This document shows positions 15,322-25,262 of a stretch of DNA of 64,000 bases, one piece after another. The notes beneath the pieces were generated by a model that was not told the origin of the DNA, ran no database searches, and was given only the letters and a program-made list of their open reading frames with translations. How positions within the stretch are numbered: the stretch's first letter is position 1; each line of letters begins with the position of its first letter. Where the stretch lies: contig NZ_LR732330.1 of the NCBI RefSeq assembly GCF_902506325.1, positions 1 through 64,000 of the forward strand, in the 5' to 3' direction. Position numbers and translations under genes: made by a program. The DNA is from Limnobacter sp. 130 (GTDB lineage Bacteria > Pseudomonadota > Gammaproteobacteria > Burkholderiales > Burkholderiaceae_B).

Positions 15322-16812
15322 ATGGGTTTTATCTTGGCACTCGACCAAGGCACCACCAGCTCGCGCGCCATTGTGTTCAATTCACGGGCGCAAGTGGTGG
15401 CCAGCTGTCAGCAGGAATTTGAGCAAATTTTTCCGAAAGCCGGCTGGGTTGAACACCGGCCTGAAGACATTTGGAACACGCAGTTGGCCTGTGCACGCAG
15501 CGCAATTGAAAAGGCCGGGTTAACGCCTTCTGAAATTGCCGGCATTGGTATTACCAACCAGCGTGAAACCACTGTGGTGTGGAATCGCAAAACAGGCAAG
15601 CCGGTTTACAACGCGATTGTTTGGCAAGACCGCCGCACAGCCGCCTATTGCGACAAGCTGCGAGAGCAGGGCAAAGCTGCATTGATTCGCCGAGTCACCG
15701 GGCTTGAACTGGATTCGTATTTTTCCGCAACAAAAGTGAACTGGATTCTGAACAATGTGGAAGGTGCGCGTGCGCAGGCTGAATCAGGTGAGCTGGCATT
15801 CGGCACCGTAGACAGCTGGCTGATCTGGAATCTTACAGGTGGTGCAGTTCATGCAAGCGATGTAAGCAATGCATCTCGCAGCATGGTGTTGAATATTGAA
15901 ACATTGAAATGGGATGTCGAACTTCTTGAGTTGTTTGGTATTCCTGAAAGCATGTTGCCGCAGGTGTGTGAGTCCAGTGGTGAAATTGCACGCTGCGATT
16001 CGTCTGTGCTGGGTGCGGCCATTCCAATTGCAGGTGTTGCGGGCGACCAGCAAGCTGCTACCTTCGGGCAAACTGCATTCAAAGCGGGTGAGGCGAAAAA
16101 CACTTACGGCACGGGTTGCTTCATGTTGATGAACACGGGCAGCGAAGTAGTTGAAAGCCACAACCGTTTATTGACCACCGTGGGTTGGCAAGTCAATGGC
16201 AAAACAAGTTACATGCTGGAAGGCAGTGTGTTCATGGGCGGGGCAGTGGTGCAATGGCTGCGCGATGGTTTGGGCATTATTGAAAAGTCAGCCGATGTGC
16301 AGGCATTGGCCGCCAGCGTGCCCTGCACCGATGGTGTGTGTTTGGTCCCCGCATTTGCGGGTCTTGGCGCACCCCACTGGGACCCGTATGCTCGGGGCAC
16401 TTTGGTGGGTATGACGCGGGGCACCAGCAAGGCACACATTGCGCGCGCAGCCTTGGAAAGCATCGCACTGCAAACAGTCGATTTGGTGCAGGCCATGCAA
16501 CGTGACGGTGCCAAGCCGCTAAGTGAATTAAGGGTAGATGGCGGTGCATCCAACAATGATCTGCTGATGCAGATTCAGGCTGATTTATTGGGCGTGCCAG
16601 TGGTGCGCCCCACAGTAACCGAAACCACCGCATTGGGCGCGGCCTACCTGGCTGGCTTGGCCGTTGGTGTGTTTGATACGGAGGAAAGCCTGCTGGCCAA
16701 TTGGCAGGTGGATGCGCGTTTCGAACCCAAAATGAGTATTGATGAACGGGGTGCCTTGCTTGACCGCTGGCACCGCGCGGTAGAACGTTCCAAAGGATGG
16801 GCAGATGCTTAG
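15322..16812 (+). CDS. glpK: Glycerol kinase
   Basis: A 496-residue FGGY-family kinase, full length for GlpK. It begins [14 protein letters not shown] (phosphate loop DQGTTS), then [25 protein letters not shown], the catalytic Asp region GVAGDQQAA, and the C-terminal [14 protein letters not shown] and [12 protein letters not shown]. It converts glycerol and ATP to sn-glycerol 3-phosphate in the cytoplasm. A strong AAAGGAGAC lies before ATG 15322. Its stop overlaps the start of glpD by 8 bases, so the kinase and dehydrogenase are translationally coupled. No glpF or glpR is seen next to them. Confidence 0.97.
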   Translation: MGFILALDQGTTSSRAIVFNSRAQVVASCQQEFEQIFPKAGWVEHRPEDIWNTQLACARSAIEKAGLTPSEIAGIGITNQRETTVVWNRKTGKPVYNAIVWQDRRTAAYCDKLREQGKAALIRRVTGLELDSYFSATKVNWILNNVEGARAQAESGELAFGTVDSWLIWNLTGGAVHASDVSNASRSMVLNIETLKWDVELLELFGIPESMLPQVCESSGEIARCDSSVLGAAIPIAGVAGDQQAATFGQTAFKAGEAKNTYGTGCFMLMNTGSEVVESHNRLLTTVGWQVNGKTSYMLEGSVFMGGAVVQWLRDGLGIIEKSADVQALAASVPCTDGVCLVPAFAGLGAPHWDPYARGTLVGMTRGTSKAHIARAALESIALQTVDLVQAMQRDGAKPLSELRVDGGASNNDLLMQIQADLLGVPVVRPTVTETTALGAAYLAGLAVGVFDTEESLLANWQVDARFEPKMSIDERGALLDRWHRAVERSKGWADA

Positions 16813-18316
16813 TCGTAAAAAGCACCTTGATACTTTAACAATCAAGGCACAAGAGCAATATGAATGGGACGTCATCGTGATTGGCGGTGGTGCCACTGGC
16901 TTGGGCAGTGCGGTAGATGCTGCAAGCCGTGGCCTGAAGGTGTTGCTGCTTGAAGGGCACGACTTTGCCAAGGGCACCAGTTCACGCGCTACCAAGCTTG
17001 CGCATGGTGGTGTGCGTTATTTGGCTCAGGGCAATTTCAGCCTGGTCAAAGAGGCGCTTGAGGAACGTGGACGCATGTTGGTGAATGCGCCGAACCTGGT
17101 CAAACCTTTGGCGTTTGTCATTCCTGTGCGCAATGTGTTCCAGAAGCTGTTTTACTGGATCGGCCTGAAAATGTACGACATGCTGGCGGGCAAGCTCGGT
17201 GTTGGGCCGACCACCATGATGAAGAAAAATGAGGTGTTGCGCGCCGTACCCACCATTTCGCAACACAAACTGCATGGCGGTGTGCGTTACTTTGACGCGC
17301 AATTTGACGACGCACGTTTGGCGATTGCCTTGATGAAAACCTTGCACAAGCTGGGTGGAATGGCGATCAATTACATGCCGGTAACCGGGTTTGTAAAAAA
17401 CGCAGAGAAAATAAGTGGCGTGCAAGCCCGCGATGAATTCAGTGGCGAGACACTGACTTTCAAGGCCAAGGCTGTGATCAATGCAACCGGGGTGTGGGTA
17501 GACGATATTCGCAAGCTGGATTCAGCCGACTCCAAGCCCATGCTCAGCCCCAGCCAGGGGGTGCATGTGGTGGTTGATCAGCATTTTTATCCGGCCAAGG
17601 AAGCATTGCTGGTGCCTAAAACCAGCGATGGCCGTGTGCTGTTTGTGGTGCCGTGGTTGGGTAAAACACTGATCGGTACCACAGACACGCCGCGCACTGA
17701 CTCCCCTTGGGAACCCGATGCCTTGCCTGAAGAAGTGGATTTCATTCTGGAAACGGCAGGGAAATACCTGGCCAATGCCCCCACACGCGCCGATGTACGC
17801 AGCGTGTTTGTGGGATTGCGACCCTTGGTGAGTGCTGGTGGTGAAAAGCAAAATACCAAAAGCATTTCAAGGGAACACACTGTGATTACCGCAGCAAGCG
17901 GATTGGTGACGATTACCGGGGGCAAGTGGACTACCTACCGCAGCATGGCTGAAGAAGTGGTTGATTTGGTGTGTGAGCAGCATGGTTGGGCACATAAACC
18001 AACCCGCACCCGCAACATGCGCCTGGAGGATGATTTGCCCATGCGCAAACCTGGTTCGGCCATTCACGAGAATCTTGATTTGAATGAAGCGGAAATTGCG
18101 CAGGCCGTGCTGGAAGAAATGGCGGTAACCATTGAAGATGTGCTGGCACGCCGAAGCAGGGCGCTTTTTCTGGACAGCAATGCAGCCTTGGCATGCATGA
18201 ACGAGGTTCGATTTGTGCTGCAAAACGAGCTGCGTTACAGCGATGAGGAACTGGATCGCCAGGAAGCCGAGTTTCGCAAGCTGGTTGCCCAATATGGCTT
18301 GAATTCGGTTTCTTAA
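16805..18316 (+). CDS. glpD: Aerobic glycerol-3-phosphate dehydrogenase
   Basis: A 503-residue FAD enzyme: [18 protein letters not shown] (residues ~20-37) binds FAD. The family signatures [16 protein letters not shown] and [11 protein letters not shown] follow, with ATGVWVDD and TDTPR in the substrate domain. The C-terminal helical domain (about 385-503) belongs to the DAO_C type. It oxidises glycerol 3-phosphate to dihydroxyacetone phosphate at the inner membrane and passes electrons to quinone. It starts within the end of glpK (ATGCTTAG overlap). Together they form the glycerol catabolic pair. Confidence 0.96.
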   Translation: MLSRKKHLDTLTIKAQEQYEWDVIVIGGGATGLGSAVDAASRGLKVLLLEGHDFAKGTSSRATKLAHGGVRYLAQGNFSLVKEALEERGRMLVNAPNLVKPLAFVIPVRNVFQKLFYWIGLKMYDMLAGKLGVGPTTMMKKNEVLRAVPTISQHKLHGGVRYFDAQFDDARLAIALMKTLHKLGGMAINYMPVTGFVKNAEKISGVQARDEFSGETLTFKAKAVINATGVWVDDIRKLDSADSKPMLSPSQGVHVVVDQHFYPAKEALLVPKTSDGRVLFVVPWLGKTLIGTTDTPRTDSPWEPDALPEEVDFILETAGKYLANAPTRADVRSVFVGLRPLVSAGGEKQNTKSISREHTVITAASGLVTITGGKWTTYRSMAEEVVDLVCEQHGWAHKPTRTRNMRLEDDLPMRKPGSAIHENLDLNEAEIAQAVLEEMAVTIEDVLARRSRALFLDSNAALACMNEVRFVLQNELRYSDEELDRQEAEFRKLVAQYGLNSVS

Positions 18317-18388
18317 AGTTTTTTGTAGAAAGTGGGGTTCGGTGCTTGCACCATGGCAATGTTTCATGCATAATCTCGCTTCTTCACT

Positions 18389-18465
18389 GCGGCTGTAGCT
18401 CAGCTGGATAGAGTACTTGGCTACGAACCAAGGGGTCGTGGGTTCGATTCCTGCCAGCCGCACCA
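18389..18465 (+). tRNA. tRNA-Arg (anticodon ACG)
   Basis: A 77-base cloverleaf. The acceptor stem is GCGGCTG/CAGCCGC with A as discriminator and an encoded CCA. The D-arm is GTAGCTCAGCTGGATAGAG, the anticodon stem CTTGG/CCAAG encloses CTACGAA (anticodon ACG), and the T-arm carries GGTTCGATTCC. An intrinsic terminator follows after 11 bases. No copy of its 3' end was seen in the window, so there is no sign that it served as the attachment site of the left-hand element. Confidence 0.98.
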
Positions 18466-18476
18466 GTTCAAGAAAA

Positions 18477-18504
18477 ACCCCCGCTCAAAAGGCGGGGGTT
18501 TTTT
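18477..18504 (+). terminator. Intrinsic terminator of tRNA-Arg
   Basis: ACCCCCGC (18477-18484) pairs with GCGGGGGT (18492-18499) around a 7-base loop and is followed by a T run. It ends the tRNA transcript 25 bases before the DoxX-like gene. Confidence 0.92.
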
Positions 18505-18528
18505 GTTTTTCAACTACCCATTAAACAC

Positions 18529-18894
18529 ATGCCACCAATTTCCGTACTTGTCGTCGCCGGTTTTTTCATTGGCGCAGGCATTTTGCATTTTGTGCTGCTG
18601 GATTTTTTCGCCAGCATTGTGCCGCCCTATTTGACTAATCCAGATGCGCTGGTTCAGGTCAGCGGTGTTTTTGAAATTCTGGGTGGCATCGGCATTCTGG
18701 TTCAACGCACCCGCACCTGGGCTGCTTATGGGCTTATCGCGCTGTGTATTGCGGTGTTGCCCGCGAACATTCACATGGCAATGAACCCTGATCAGTTTGC
18801 AGAAATCCCTGTGGTGCTTTTGTACTTGCGCTTGCCGCTACAAGCCCTGATTATCTGGTTTATTTGGCGAACCACCCGTGTCAGCGCACCTTGA
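18529..18894 (+). CDS. DoxX-like small membrane protein
   Basis: A 121-residue protein with four hydrophobic helices (VLVVAGFFIGAGILHFV, VFEILGGIGILV, AYGLIALCIAVLP and LPLQALIIWFIW). The pattern, including a short lumenal loop with PPYL and the segment NIHMAMNP, fits the DoxX/DoxD-like family of inner-membrane proteins, some linked to quinone or thiosulfate metabolism. No redox residues identify a function. Its 3' end overlaps the convergent PepSY gene by 14 bases. Confidence 0.7.
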   Translation: MPPISVLVVAGFFIGAGILHFVLLDFFASIVPPYLTNPDALVQVSGVFEILGGIGILVQRTRTWAAYGLIALCIAVLPANIHMAMNPDQFAEIPVVLLYLRLPLQALIIWFIWRTTRVSAP

Positions 18895-20143
18895 CGCGGT
18901 AGGCTGCCACTTTCCGCTCAATCCGGTGTGCCTGCGCACACCGTTTCTTTAGCCAGACTATGACGCCAGTCACCGAAAGTACGGCAACCATCACACCAAG
19001 TACGCACACGAAAAGTCGATAAGGCAGTCCAAATACATTGGCCATGTGTAGTCCTTGCAGCCAGTTGCTCACCGTATTGCCAGCGGCATCGCCGCTTGGA
19101 AACGAGGACCCAAGAAATACGCCGCTTGATGCATCAATGACAATTTTCGTTTTGCCAGCACCCGGTGCAGCGTCGTATACATCCTCGCTGGTGTGCACCC
19201 GGTAAATATAAATATTGCGTTTGCGGTTCAGCAAAAGGCTGTTTTCGTGGTTGATCGTGAATCCCCGCTCAACTGACAAGCGATTCAGTTCGTATGCAGC
19301 TGCCGCATGGGCGGCACGCCAATCAAGTGTGCTTGCAGATTCGGTTTTTGATCGGGCAGTATTGTTGTTCTCACTGAATTCAAACGCCAGCGACATCACC
19401 GGGTTGTAGACCTCTTGTCGCAAATTCAGCATGACGCTTGACCATGCAAAAACCAGAAGCATGAACCAAAGCCACAGGCCAATGCAACGATGCAAATCCA
19501 GATTGATCCGGTATGCACCACTGTGCCATTTAATGAGCCAGGCCGGTTTCCAGCGTTTCAGGAATGGCCGCTGCGCGCGCTGAAAGCGGGGCAAGGTGAG
19601 AAACAGGCCGATGAAACAATCCAGCGTCCAGATCAGTGCAATTGCGCCAAACAACCACGCACCCCAGGGCTCTGGCAAGGCCAGCGAGGAATGAAGGCGC
19701 CACAGAAACGGAATCAGGTTTTCCCAGTGAATTTCGCCATTGGATATGAATTCACCCCATTGGCGCCGACCCAGTTCTTCGCCGGTGGCTGGATCAACAA
19801 ACAATTGATCTGCGCTTAGTTTGAAAGGTTGCCCCGTGTCAGGGTTGATTCGCGGCGTTAGCCAGAACATGGCTGATTGACCTGGATGCGGTCCGAATAC
19901 CACCTCACTCACATCTGCTTTCGGTTCCAGATCCTGAACGTGTTCACGCAGTTCGAAAGGATCAAGCGGAGCAGGGGAAGATATGTCGGCTGAAGGGGTC
20001 GCGACAAACAGGTGTGGGTTGAGGAGCACTTCAAGATCATGCTCAAAAGCCAGCAGGCTGCCGGTTAAACCGGCAAGCAGCAAAAAGCCGGCTGTCATTA
20101 ATCCTGCCCATCTGTGCAGTTTGATGAAAGCCGGCCTAAGCAC
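18881..20143 (-). CDS. PepSY-associated membrane protein (siderophore-linked reductase type)
   Basis: A 420-residue inner-membrane protein with four main hydrophobic helices: near the N-terminus (TAGFLLLAGLTGSLLAF), at ~150-185, at ~215-240, and near the C-terminus (FVCVLGVMVAVLSVTGVIVW). Conserved HRWAG (residues 10-14) and HSSLALP lie in or near the helices and may ligate heme. The large periplasmic loops carry PepSY-type segments. This family (PiuB/FegB-like) usually accompanies TonB-dependent siderophore receptors and is thought to reduce or release iron. It sits 5 bases after the receptor gene, confirming the pairing, and is presumably under the same Fur-type control. Confidence 0.85.
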   Translation of the reverse strand: MLRPAFIKLHRWAGLMTAGFLLLAGLTGSLLAFEHDLEVLLNPHLFVATPSADISSPAPLDPFELREHVQDLEPKADVSEVVFGPHPGQSAMFWLTPRINPDTGQPFKLSADQLFVDPATGEELGRRQWGEFISNGEIHWENLIPFLWRLHSSLALPEPWGAWLFGAIALIWTLDCFIGLFLTLPRFQRAQRPFLKRWKPAWLIKWHSGAYRINLDLHRCIGLWLWFMLLVFAWSSVMLNLRQEVYNPVMSLAFEFSENNNTARSKTESASTLDWRAAHAAAAYELNRLSVERGFTINHENSLLLNRKRNIYIYRVHTSEDVYDAAPGAGKTKIVIDASSGVFLGSSFPSGDAAGNTVSNWLQGLHMANVFGLPYRLFVCVLGVMVAVLSVTGVIVWLKKRCAQAHRIERKVAAYRVKVR

Positions 20144-20148
20144 TGTGA

Positions 20149-22314
20149 TTAGAAGCTGATGGAAAGAGACGCTACAACAGAACGCGGTGCGCCGGGGTGC
20201 GCAATTGCAGTGGTGCTGGCACGTGCAATGTAGCGTTCATCGAACACGTTCTTCAGGTTCAAACCTGCCTTCATGTTTTTCCACTGGTACGAAGCGCCCA
20301 GGTCGAACACTGTGTAGTCATCAAGCTCAACAGTGGGGTCGAATTGGGTGGTGCTTTTTCCAACATATCGAACGCCGCCGCTTACGCCGAGCCCAGCCAG
20401 TGAACTGGCCTGGTCGAAATCATACTTCAACCAAACACGTGCTACGTGGGGAGCCACGCCGCCCAATTGATTACCAACATCCGAGGGGTCGCCTGCATTT
20501 TCAAGCACTTCGGTGTCGGTGTAAGCGTAGCTCGCAATCGCTTTCAACTGCCGTGTCAGGTTGCCGGTAAGATCGAATTCAATCCCGCGGCTGCGTTGCT
20601 TCACGCCAGGGAAATAGGCCTCTTGGCCCGTGGCATTGAAAAGCCCTTCATCAAACACCGCAACGTTTTCCTTTTCAATTTCGAAAATTGAAACGGTGCT
20701 GAACAGGCGTTCATTCAAGAATGAGCTTTTGAGGCCCACTTCAAATTGCATGCCGGTTTCTGGATCCAGCGGAACACCATTGACATCGACTGCGAACGCA
20801 AATTGTGGCCTGAAAGACTGGCTGGCACTGAAGTATGCAGAATGCCGGTTCGACAACATGTACAGCACGCCGCCACGCGCGGTAAACGCGCTGTCTTCAA
20901 CGTTCGCTGACGAAACGCCACCGGAACTGCCTTCCGTTTTTACGTCATCAAAACGACCACCCAACAGCAGCTTTAAGCGACCGTCTTCAAGCAGCGACAT
21001 TTGATCCTGCACGTACATGCTTGTCCAGCTTGTGTTGCTCAAGTCAGGGGTTTTGGTCTGATTGGCAGGGGGATCGAAATTGATATTCGGGTTGTCTGAA
21101 ATCGCGTAGTTCGGCGTATTGGTTCGGAACCGCAGGAAATCCGTTTCCTGCTTGATCAGTTCCAGGCCAATCAACGTGGTGTGGTCAACAGCGCCAGTGG
21201 AAAACTTTGCAGTACCGTCCAGCACGAACTGGATTTCGTCATCTGTTCGGTCTTCATTTTGATAGCGCATTCTTAATTCATCGCCTGAAACGCTGCGTGC
21301 ACGCAGTGCTTCGTTTTTGTTTTCTGCGCGGTGAAACTGAAGCTGGTTGCGAATGCTCCAGACAGGGCTGATGGTGTGGGACAACTGATAACCGGCGTAG
21401 TAGTCTTCGTTGGTGCGTCCCGCCAGGTCGGGATCACCGAAAAACGCGCTGTCGGCCACCAAGGGCTTCCCGTCTTGTGAAAGGGGAATACCGGTGTCAT
21501 AAGGTTGTGTTTCTTTCACATAAGAAAAATCGAACAGCACTTCTGTTTTGTCCGACAGCTTCCACAACAGGCTTGGCGCAATAGCCGTGCGTTCCAGTTC
21601 AATGAAGTCACGGAACGAATCACTGTTGGTGTACGCAAAATTCAGGCGATAAAGCAGGCTGCCATCGGTGTTCACAGGCCCGGTCAGGTCGCCAGAGGAA
21701 CGAAGGAAGTTGTAATCCCCCACCTGTTGCTCAAACACAAAGCCACGCTGCGCCTGTGGACGTTTGGTGACGTAATTGATCACGCCACCAGGCTCGAGCG
21801 CACCGTACAAAATTGATGCGGGCCCCTTGAGCACTTCGACTCTTTCAACGTTGACCAGATCAACACTTCCCGCAATCGTGCTGCGAAGACCGTTGCGCAA
21901 CAGGCTGGGTGACTCGAAACCACGAATGATGGGCAATACTTCGCTTTGTGCGTTCAGTGTATTGCCAGCCTGTTGAACACCGCTGATGTTCTCGTAAACG
22001 TCTTTCAGGTTGACAGCCTTCTGATCTTCGATAACTTCGCGTGGAACCACCTGAACCGAAGCAGGGGTTTCCATGATGGGCGTGTCGGTTTTCGTGCCAG
22101 TTGCGCTGCGTTTGGCTGCATAGCCAATCACAGGGCTAGTGGCCGTTTCTACATCGGGTGTCGCTGTTACGCTAACCTCAGGCAAACGGGCGTCTTGTTG
22201 GGCGTGAACCGTGCCGGCAAATGAAGCACCAAGCAATGCGATTTGAATGGAAGCAGTCAGAACTTTCAGGCGCACTTTGGTCGAGTGCGCCCGAGTCTTT
22301 GTGTTGTTTTTCAT
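20149..22314 (-). CDS. TonB-dependent siderophore receptor
   Basis: A 721-residue outer-membrane receptor. The signal peptide ends THVHAQ-like (AGTVHAQ, ~39). A TonB box-like LPEVSVTA follows, then a plug domain (TPASVQVVPREVIEDQ, then DVYENISGVQQAG and GPASILYGALEPGGVINYVTKRP) typical of ferrichrome- and ferripyoverdine-type receptors. The 22-strand barrel ends in SVVASLSISF, with a terminal Phe for BAM recognition. It imports Fe(III)-siderophores powered by TonB-ExbBD, which are not in this window. It is the first gene of a two-gene operon with the PepSY protein, and a Fur-box-like sequence lies ~107 bases upstream. No siderophore biosynthesis genes are nearby, so it probably takes up foreign siderophores. 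Confidence 0.92.
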   Translation of the reverse strand: MKNNTKTRAHSTKVRLKVLTASIQIALLGASFAGTVHAQQDARLPEVSVTATPDVETATSPVIGYAAKRSATGTKTDTPIMETPASVQVVPREVIEDQKAVNLKDVYENISGVQQAGNTLNAQSEVLPIIRGFESPSLLRNGLRSTIAGSVDLVNVERVEVLKGPASILYGALEPGGVINYVTKRPQAQRGFVFEQQVGDYNFLRSSGDLTGPVNTDGSLLYRLNFAYTNSDSFRDFIELERTAIAPSLLWKLSDKTEVLFDFSYVKETQPYDTGIPLSQDGKPLVADSAFFGDPDLAGRTNEDYYAGYQLSHTISPVWSIRNQLQFHRAENKNEALRARSVSGDELRMRYQNEDRTDDEIQFVLDGTAKFSTGAVDHTTLIGLELIKQETDFLRFRTNTPNYAISDNPNINFDPPANQTKTPDLSNTSWTSMYVQDQMSLLEDGRLKLLLGGRFDDVKTEGSSGGVSSANVEDSAFTARGGVLYMLSNRHSAYFSASQSFRPQFAFAVDVNGVPLDPETGMQFEVGLKSSFLNERLFSTVSIFEIEKENVAVFDEGLFNATGQEAYFPGVKQRSRGIEFDLTGNLTRQLKAIASYAYTDTEVLENAGDPSDVGNQLGGVAPHVARVWLKYDFDQASSLAGLGVSGGVRYVGKSTTQFDPTVELDDYTVFDLGASYQWKNMKAGLNLKNVFDERYIARASTTAIAHPGAPRSVVASLSISF

Positions 22315-22420
22315 AGGGGGCTGATTGGCTGGAAGTTGATGGGTTAATGAAAATAAGTGCTGTTCTAAAAAATACGACGAATATCAGTCGCAGGTTTTTA
22401 GTGATTTTTGATAGTGTATT

Positions 22421-22439
22421 GAAAATAGTAATGATTCGC
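22421..22439 (-). promoter_or_regulatory. Fur-box-like operator
   Basis: GAAAATAGTAATGATTCGC matches the Fur consensus GATAATGATAATCATTATC at 13 of 19 positions. It lies 107 bases upstream of the siderophore receptor start, in the 323-base gap before the acyl-CoA synthetase gene. The rest of the gap is AT-rich, with no further gene seen. Iron control of the receptor is the natural reading. Confidence 0.55.
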
Positions 22440-22637
22440 AATAACTAATTATTTTATTGATGCCACTAACAATTCAAAGCAACTTACAAGTAGAAAATTG
22501 CGCATGAATGATGCAGATCCCTTCACAGGGGCAACAAAAGCGTCTCGCGCTGATTGTGGGGTAAAGTAGAACGAAGATTATGCTTCTCTGGGTTACACTT
22601 TACAAAAAGTAGGCCAACAAACGAGGAGACAAAAACA

Positions 22638-24278
22638 ATGTTGAAGCCAGGTCTGATGATGAAGCAGGAAATGCTGCTTTCTTCAATTTTGGTGCATGCC
22701 GAGCGGTTTTATGGCGGGCAAGAAGTGGTGGGTCGCCGGGTAGAGGGCGATTTGCACCGAATTACATTCAAGGCCATGGCCGCGCGCGCCAGGCAACTTG
22801 CCAATGCATTGAATGGCTTGAATATTCAGCAGGGTGAAAACATTGGTACCATTGCCTGGAACAGTCACCGCCACATTGAAATTTACTATGCAGTGGCGGG
22901 CATGGGTGCTGTTACTCATACTTTGAACCCCCGATACACCCCTCAGCAGTTGATTTACATTATCAACCACGCGCAAGACAGCACCATTTTTTTCGACCTG
23001 ACTTTTGCGCCGCTGATCAAAGCCATTGCACCGCATTGCCCCAGTGTTAAAAACTGGATTTTGCTGATTGATGAAGACAAAATGCCAGCCGAGCCGCCCG
23101 TGGCCGGTTTGTTGAATTACGAGGTTTTGCTGAAGGCCCAAACTGATGCGTATGTGTGGCCCGAGTTTGATGAAAACTCGGCCTGCACCCTGTGCTACAC
23201 CTCGGGTACCACCGGCAATCCCAAGGGCATTTTGTATTCCCACCGTTCAACCATGCTGCACGCCATGATGTCCAATTGTGCCGATGCGATTGCATTGAGC
23301 AGAAAAGACATCATCCTTCCAGTTGTACCCATGTTCCATGTGAATGCCTGGGGCTTGCCCTATGCCGCATTGATGACAGGTTGCAAACTGGTCATGCCCG
23401 GCCCTCAGCTGGATGGCCCATCAATTTACGAGCTGCTTGAAAAAGAGCAGGTGACGGTTGCTGCCGGTGTGCCCACCATTTGGCTGGGTTTGATTAATCA
23501 CATGAAACAAAATGGGCTTGCGTTCAGCACTTTGAAGCGCTCGCTGGTGGGTGGTTCGGCTGTGCCCGTCAGTTTGATTCAAGCCTTTGACGAAATGGGC
23601 GTGGAGTTGATGCAGGGTTGGGGCAGCACGGAAATGTCGCCCCTGGGTACCGTGTCCAAACTGAGCGGTGATGAGCGCAATTTGCCCAAACAAGAACAAT
23701 ATGAAATTGTTGCCAAGCAGGGCCGCACCATTTTTGGTGTTGACATGAAACTGTTGGCGGAAGACGGAACCGAATTGCCTTGGGATTTTGAGCAAAGCGG
23801 CGAATTGCATGTGCGTGGCCATTGGGTATTGCATGAATATTATGGTGGTGATGGTGCCAAAGCCTTCAGCCAAGACGAAACCGGCAAACGCTGGTTCGCG
23901 ACCGGCGACGTGGCGCGAATGGCACCAGACGGTTTGATGCAAATTACCGACCGCACAAAAGATGTGATCAAGTCGGGCGGGGAGTGGATCAGTTCAATTG
24001 ATCTTGAAAATATCGCCATGTCGCACCCTGCAGTGTTGCAGTCTGCTGTCATTGCCATTCCCCATGAAAAGTGGAATGAACGGCCTTTGCTGATTATTGT
24101 GAAGCGCCCTGGTGCGGACATTAGCAAACAGGAGTTACTGAATTTCTACGAAGGACGAATTACAAAAATGCACATTCCCGATGACGTGGAGTTTGTCGAA
24201 GCCATGCCAATAGGCGCCACAGGCAAAGTGCAAAAGTCTGAACTTCGGGAACAGTTCAAGGGCTTGCGATTTGTGTAA
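22638..24278 (+). CDS. Fatty-acyl-CoA synthetase (AMP-forming)
   Basis: A 546-residue ANL-superfamily ligase. The P-loop-like motif is YTSGTTGNPKG (about 190-200); WGSTEMSP is the adenylate-binding A5-type motif, followed by W-F-A-T-GDVA and DRTKDVIKSGGEW. The conserved C-terminal Lys is in TGKVQK. It activates medium- or long-chain fatty acids with ATP and CoA in the cytoplasm. The start ATG 22638 is chosen because GAGGAG lies ten bases before it; the open frame extends upstream without one. It most resembles AlkK/FadD13-type enzymes. It may serve the hydrophobic-substrate genes around it (monooxygenase, FadL), an inference. Confidence 0.9.
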   Translation: MLKPGLMMKQEMLLSSILVHAERFYGGQEVVGRRVEGDLHRITFKAMAARARQLANALNGLNIQQGENIGTIAWNSHRHIEIYYAVAGMGAVTHTLNPRYTPQQLIYIINHAQDSTIFFDLTFAPLIKAIAPHCPSVKNWILLIDEDKMPAEPPVAGLLNYEVLLKAQTDAYVWPEFDENSACTLCYTSGTTGNPKGILYSHRSTMLHAMMSNCADAIALSRKDIILPVVPMFHVNAWGLPYAALMTGCKLVMPGPQLDGPSIYELLEKEQVTVAAGVPTIWLGLINHMKQNGLAFSTLKRSLVGGSAVPVSLIQAFDEMGVELMQGWGSTEMSPLGTVSKLSGDERNLPKQEQYEIVAKQGRTIFGVDMKLLAEDGTELPWDFEQSGELHVRGHWVLHEYYGGDGAKAFSQDETGKRWFATGDVARMAPDGLMQITDRTKDVIKSGGEWISSIDLENIAMSHPAVLQSAVIAIPHEKWNERPLLIIVKRPGADISKQELLNFYEGRITKMHIPDDVEFVEAMPIGATGKVQKSELREQFKGLRFV

Positions 24279-24394
24279 GCGCAACAGAAGGTATAAGGAA
24301 AGTTAAATTGTAAAATAGCCTTTATTTAATAGTTTAACTTTTCTGAAATTACTTTATCCTTGCTTTTTCTGAACAGGAATAAGGCAGGGTGAGC

Positions 24395-25243
24395 ATGTTG
24401 CGTTTGTTTTTTGCCGGGTTGTTGTTGACCTCAGGAGTGTTGGCGCATGCGCAGCAGCCTCAAGCCCAGCAACCGGTTTACAAATTTTCTCCGGTTAATC
24501 AATGGGATATTCCCAAAACAGCTGCGTACTGGAATCCAATTATTCAGTACGTCAGTCAACAAAGTGGTGTGCAGCTTGAACTGAAAATTGGCCGCACCTC
24601 TGCCGACACCACCGCCTATGTGTTGGCGCAAGAAGTCGAGTTTGTTTTCTCCAATCACCTGTTTAGTCCTGAGCGAGACAAGCTGGGCTGGAAGGTGTTT
24701 GGACGACGCACAGGGCCTGCCTTGCAGGGACAAATTGCTGTGCTTGAAGATTCTCCCATCCGCAGGCTTGAAGACCTGAACAAACAGGACGTGGTGTTTG
24801 CTGGCCCTGAGGCTTTTGTGGGTTATCGATTGCCACAGGCTGAATTGATGAGTCGTGGTGTCGAGGTGAACGCTGTGTTTGCAGGCAACCAGAATGCCGC
24901 CTTTGCGCAATTGTTGGCTGGAAAGGCCAAGGCAGTGGGCAGCAACTCCGCATTAATCGACGGGTTCATGGAAAAGCAGGGTGCCAAATTCCGCGTGTTG
25001 TGGACATCGGCAGATTACCTGGACTTGGCCCTGATGGCGTCCAGCAAGGTGAGTATTAAAGATGTTCGCGCGGTGAGTCAGGCATTCATCAATATGCACA
25101 AAAGCAAGGCCGGCGCATTGATCCTGAAACAGGCTTCTGAATCAGTGGGCATGAACCCAGACAGTCATTTTTTACCTGCGACCGACAAAGATTACGAAAG
25201 CTATCGCCGCTTCTACGCCACAGCGCCCATGGCGGTACGTTAA
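24395..25243 (+). CDS. PhnD-like periplasmic binding protein
   Basis: A ~282-residue exported binding protein of the phosphate/phosphite/phosphonate (PhnD, PF12974) type. The signal peptide ends VLAHAQ. The body has [19 protein letters not shown], the hinge segment [26 protein letters not shown] and [22 protein letters not shown] permease genes are absent; instead the next gene, 19 bases on, is a histidine kinase. Such PhnD-like proteins are known as ligand-sensing partners of kinases, so it is more likely a sensor subunit than a transporter component. The start could be GTG 24389 or ATG 24395; the latter gives the cleaner leader. The ligand is unknown. Confidence 0.82.
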   Translation: MLRLFFAGLLLTSGVLAHAQQPQAQQPVYKFSPVNQWDIPKTAAYWNPIIQYVSQQSGVQLELKIGRTSADTTAYVLAQEVEFVFSNHLFSPERDKLGWKVFGRRTGPALQGQIAVLEDSPIRRLEDLNKQDVVFAGPEAFVGYRLPQAELMSRGVEVNAVFAGNQNAAFAQLLAGKAKAVGSNSALIDGFMEKQGAKFRVLWTSADYLDLALMASSKVSIKDVRAVSQAFINMHKSKAGALILKQASESVGMNPDSHFLPATDKDYESYRRFYATAPMAVR

Positions 25244-25262
25244 TGCCAACGCGTTTGTTGCA

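Noticed and set aside
18389-18465. tRNA-Arg as attachment site of the left-hand element
   Set aside because: No copy of the tRNA 3' end was found elsewhere in the window and the tRNA lies 10 kb inside ordinary chromosomal genes.
24299-24340. AAGTTAAA (24300-24307) and TTTAACTT (24333-24340) after the acyl-CoA synthetase gene
   Set aside because: AT-rich arms with a 25-base loop would form a weak structure; neither a convincing terminator nor an operator.
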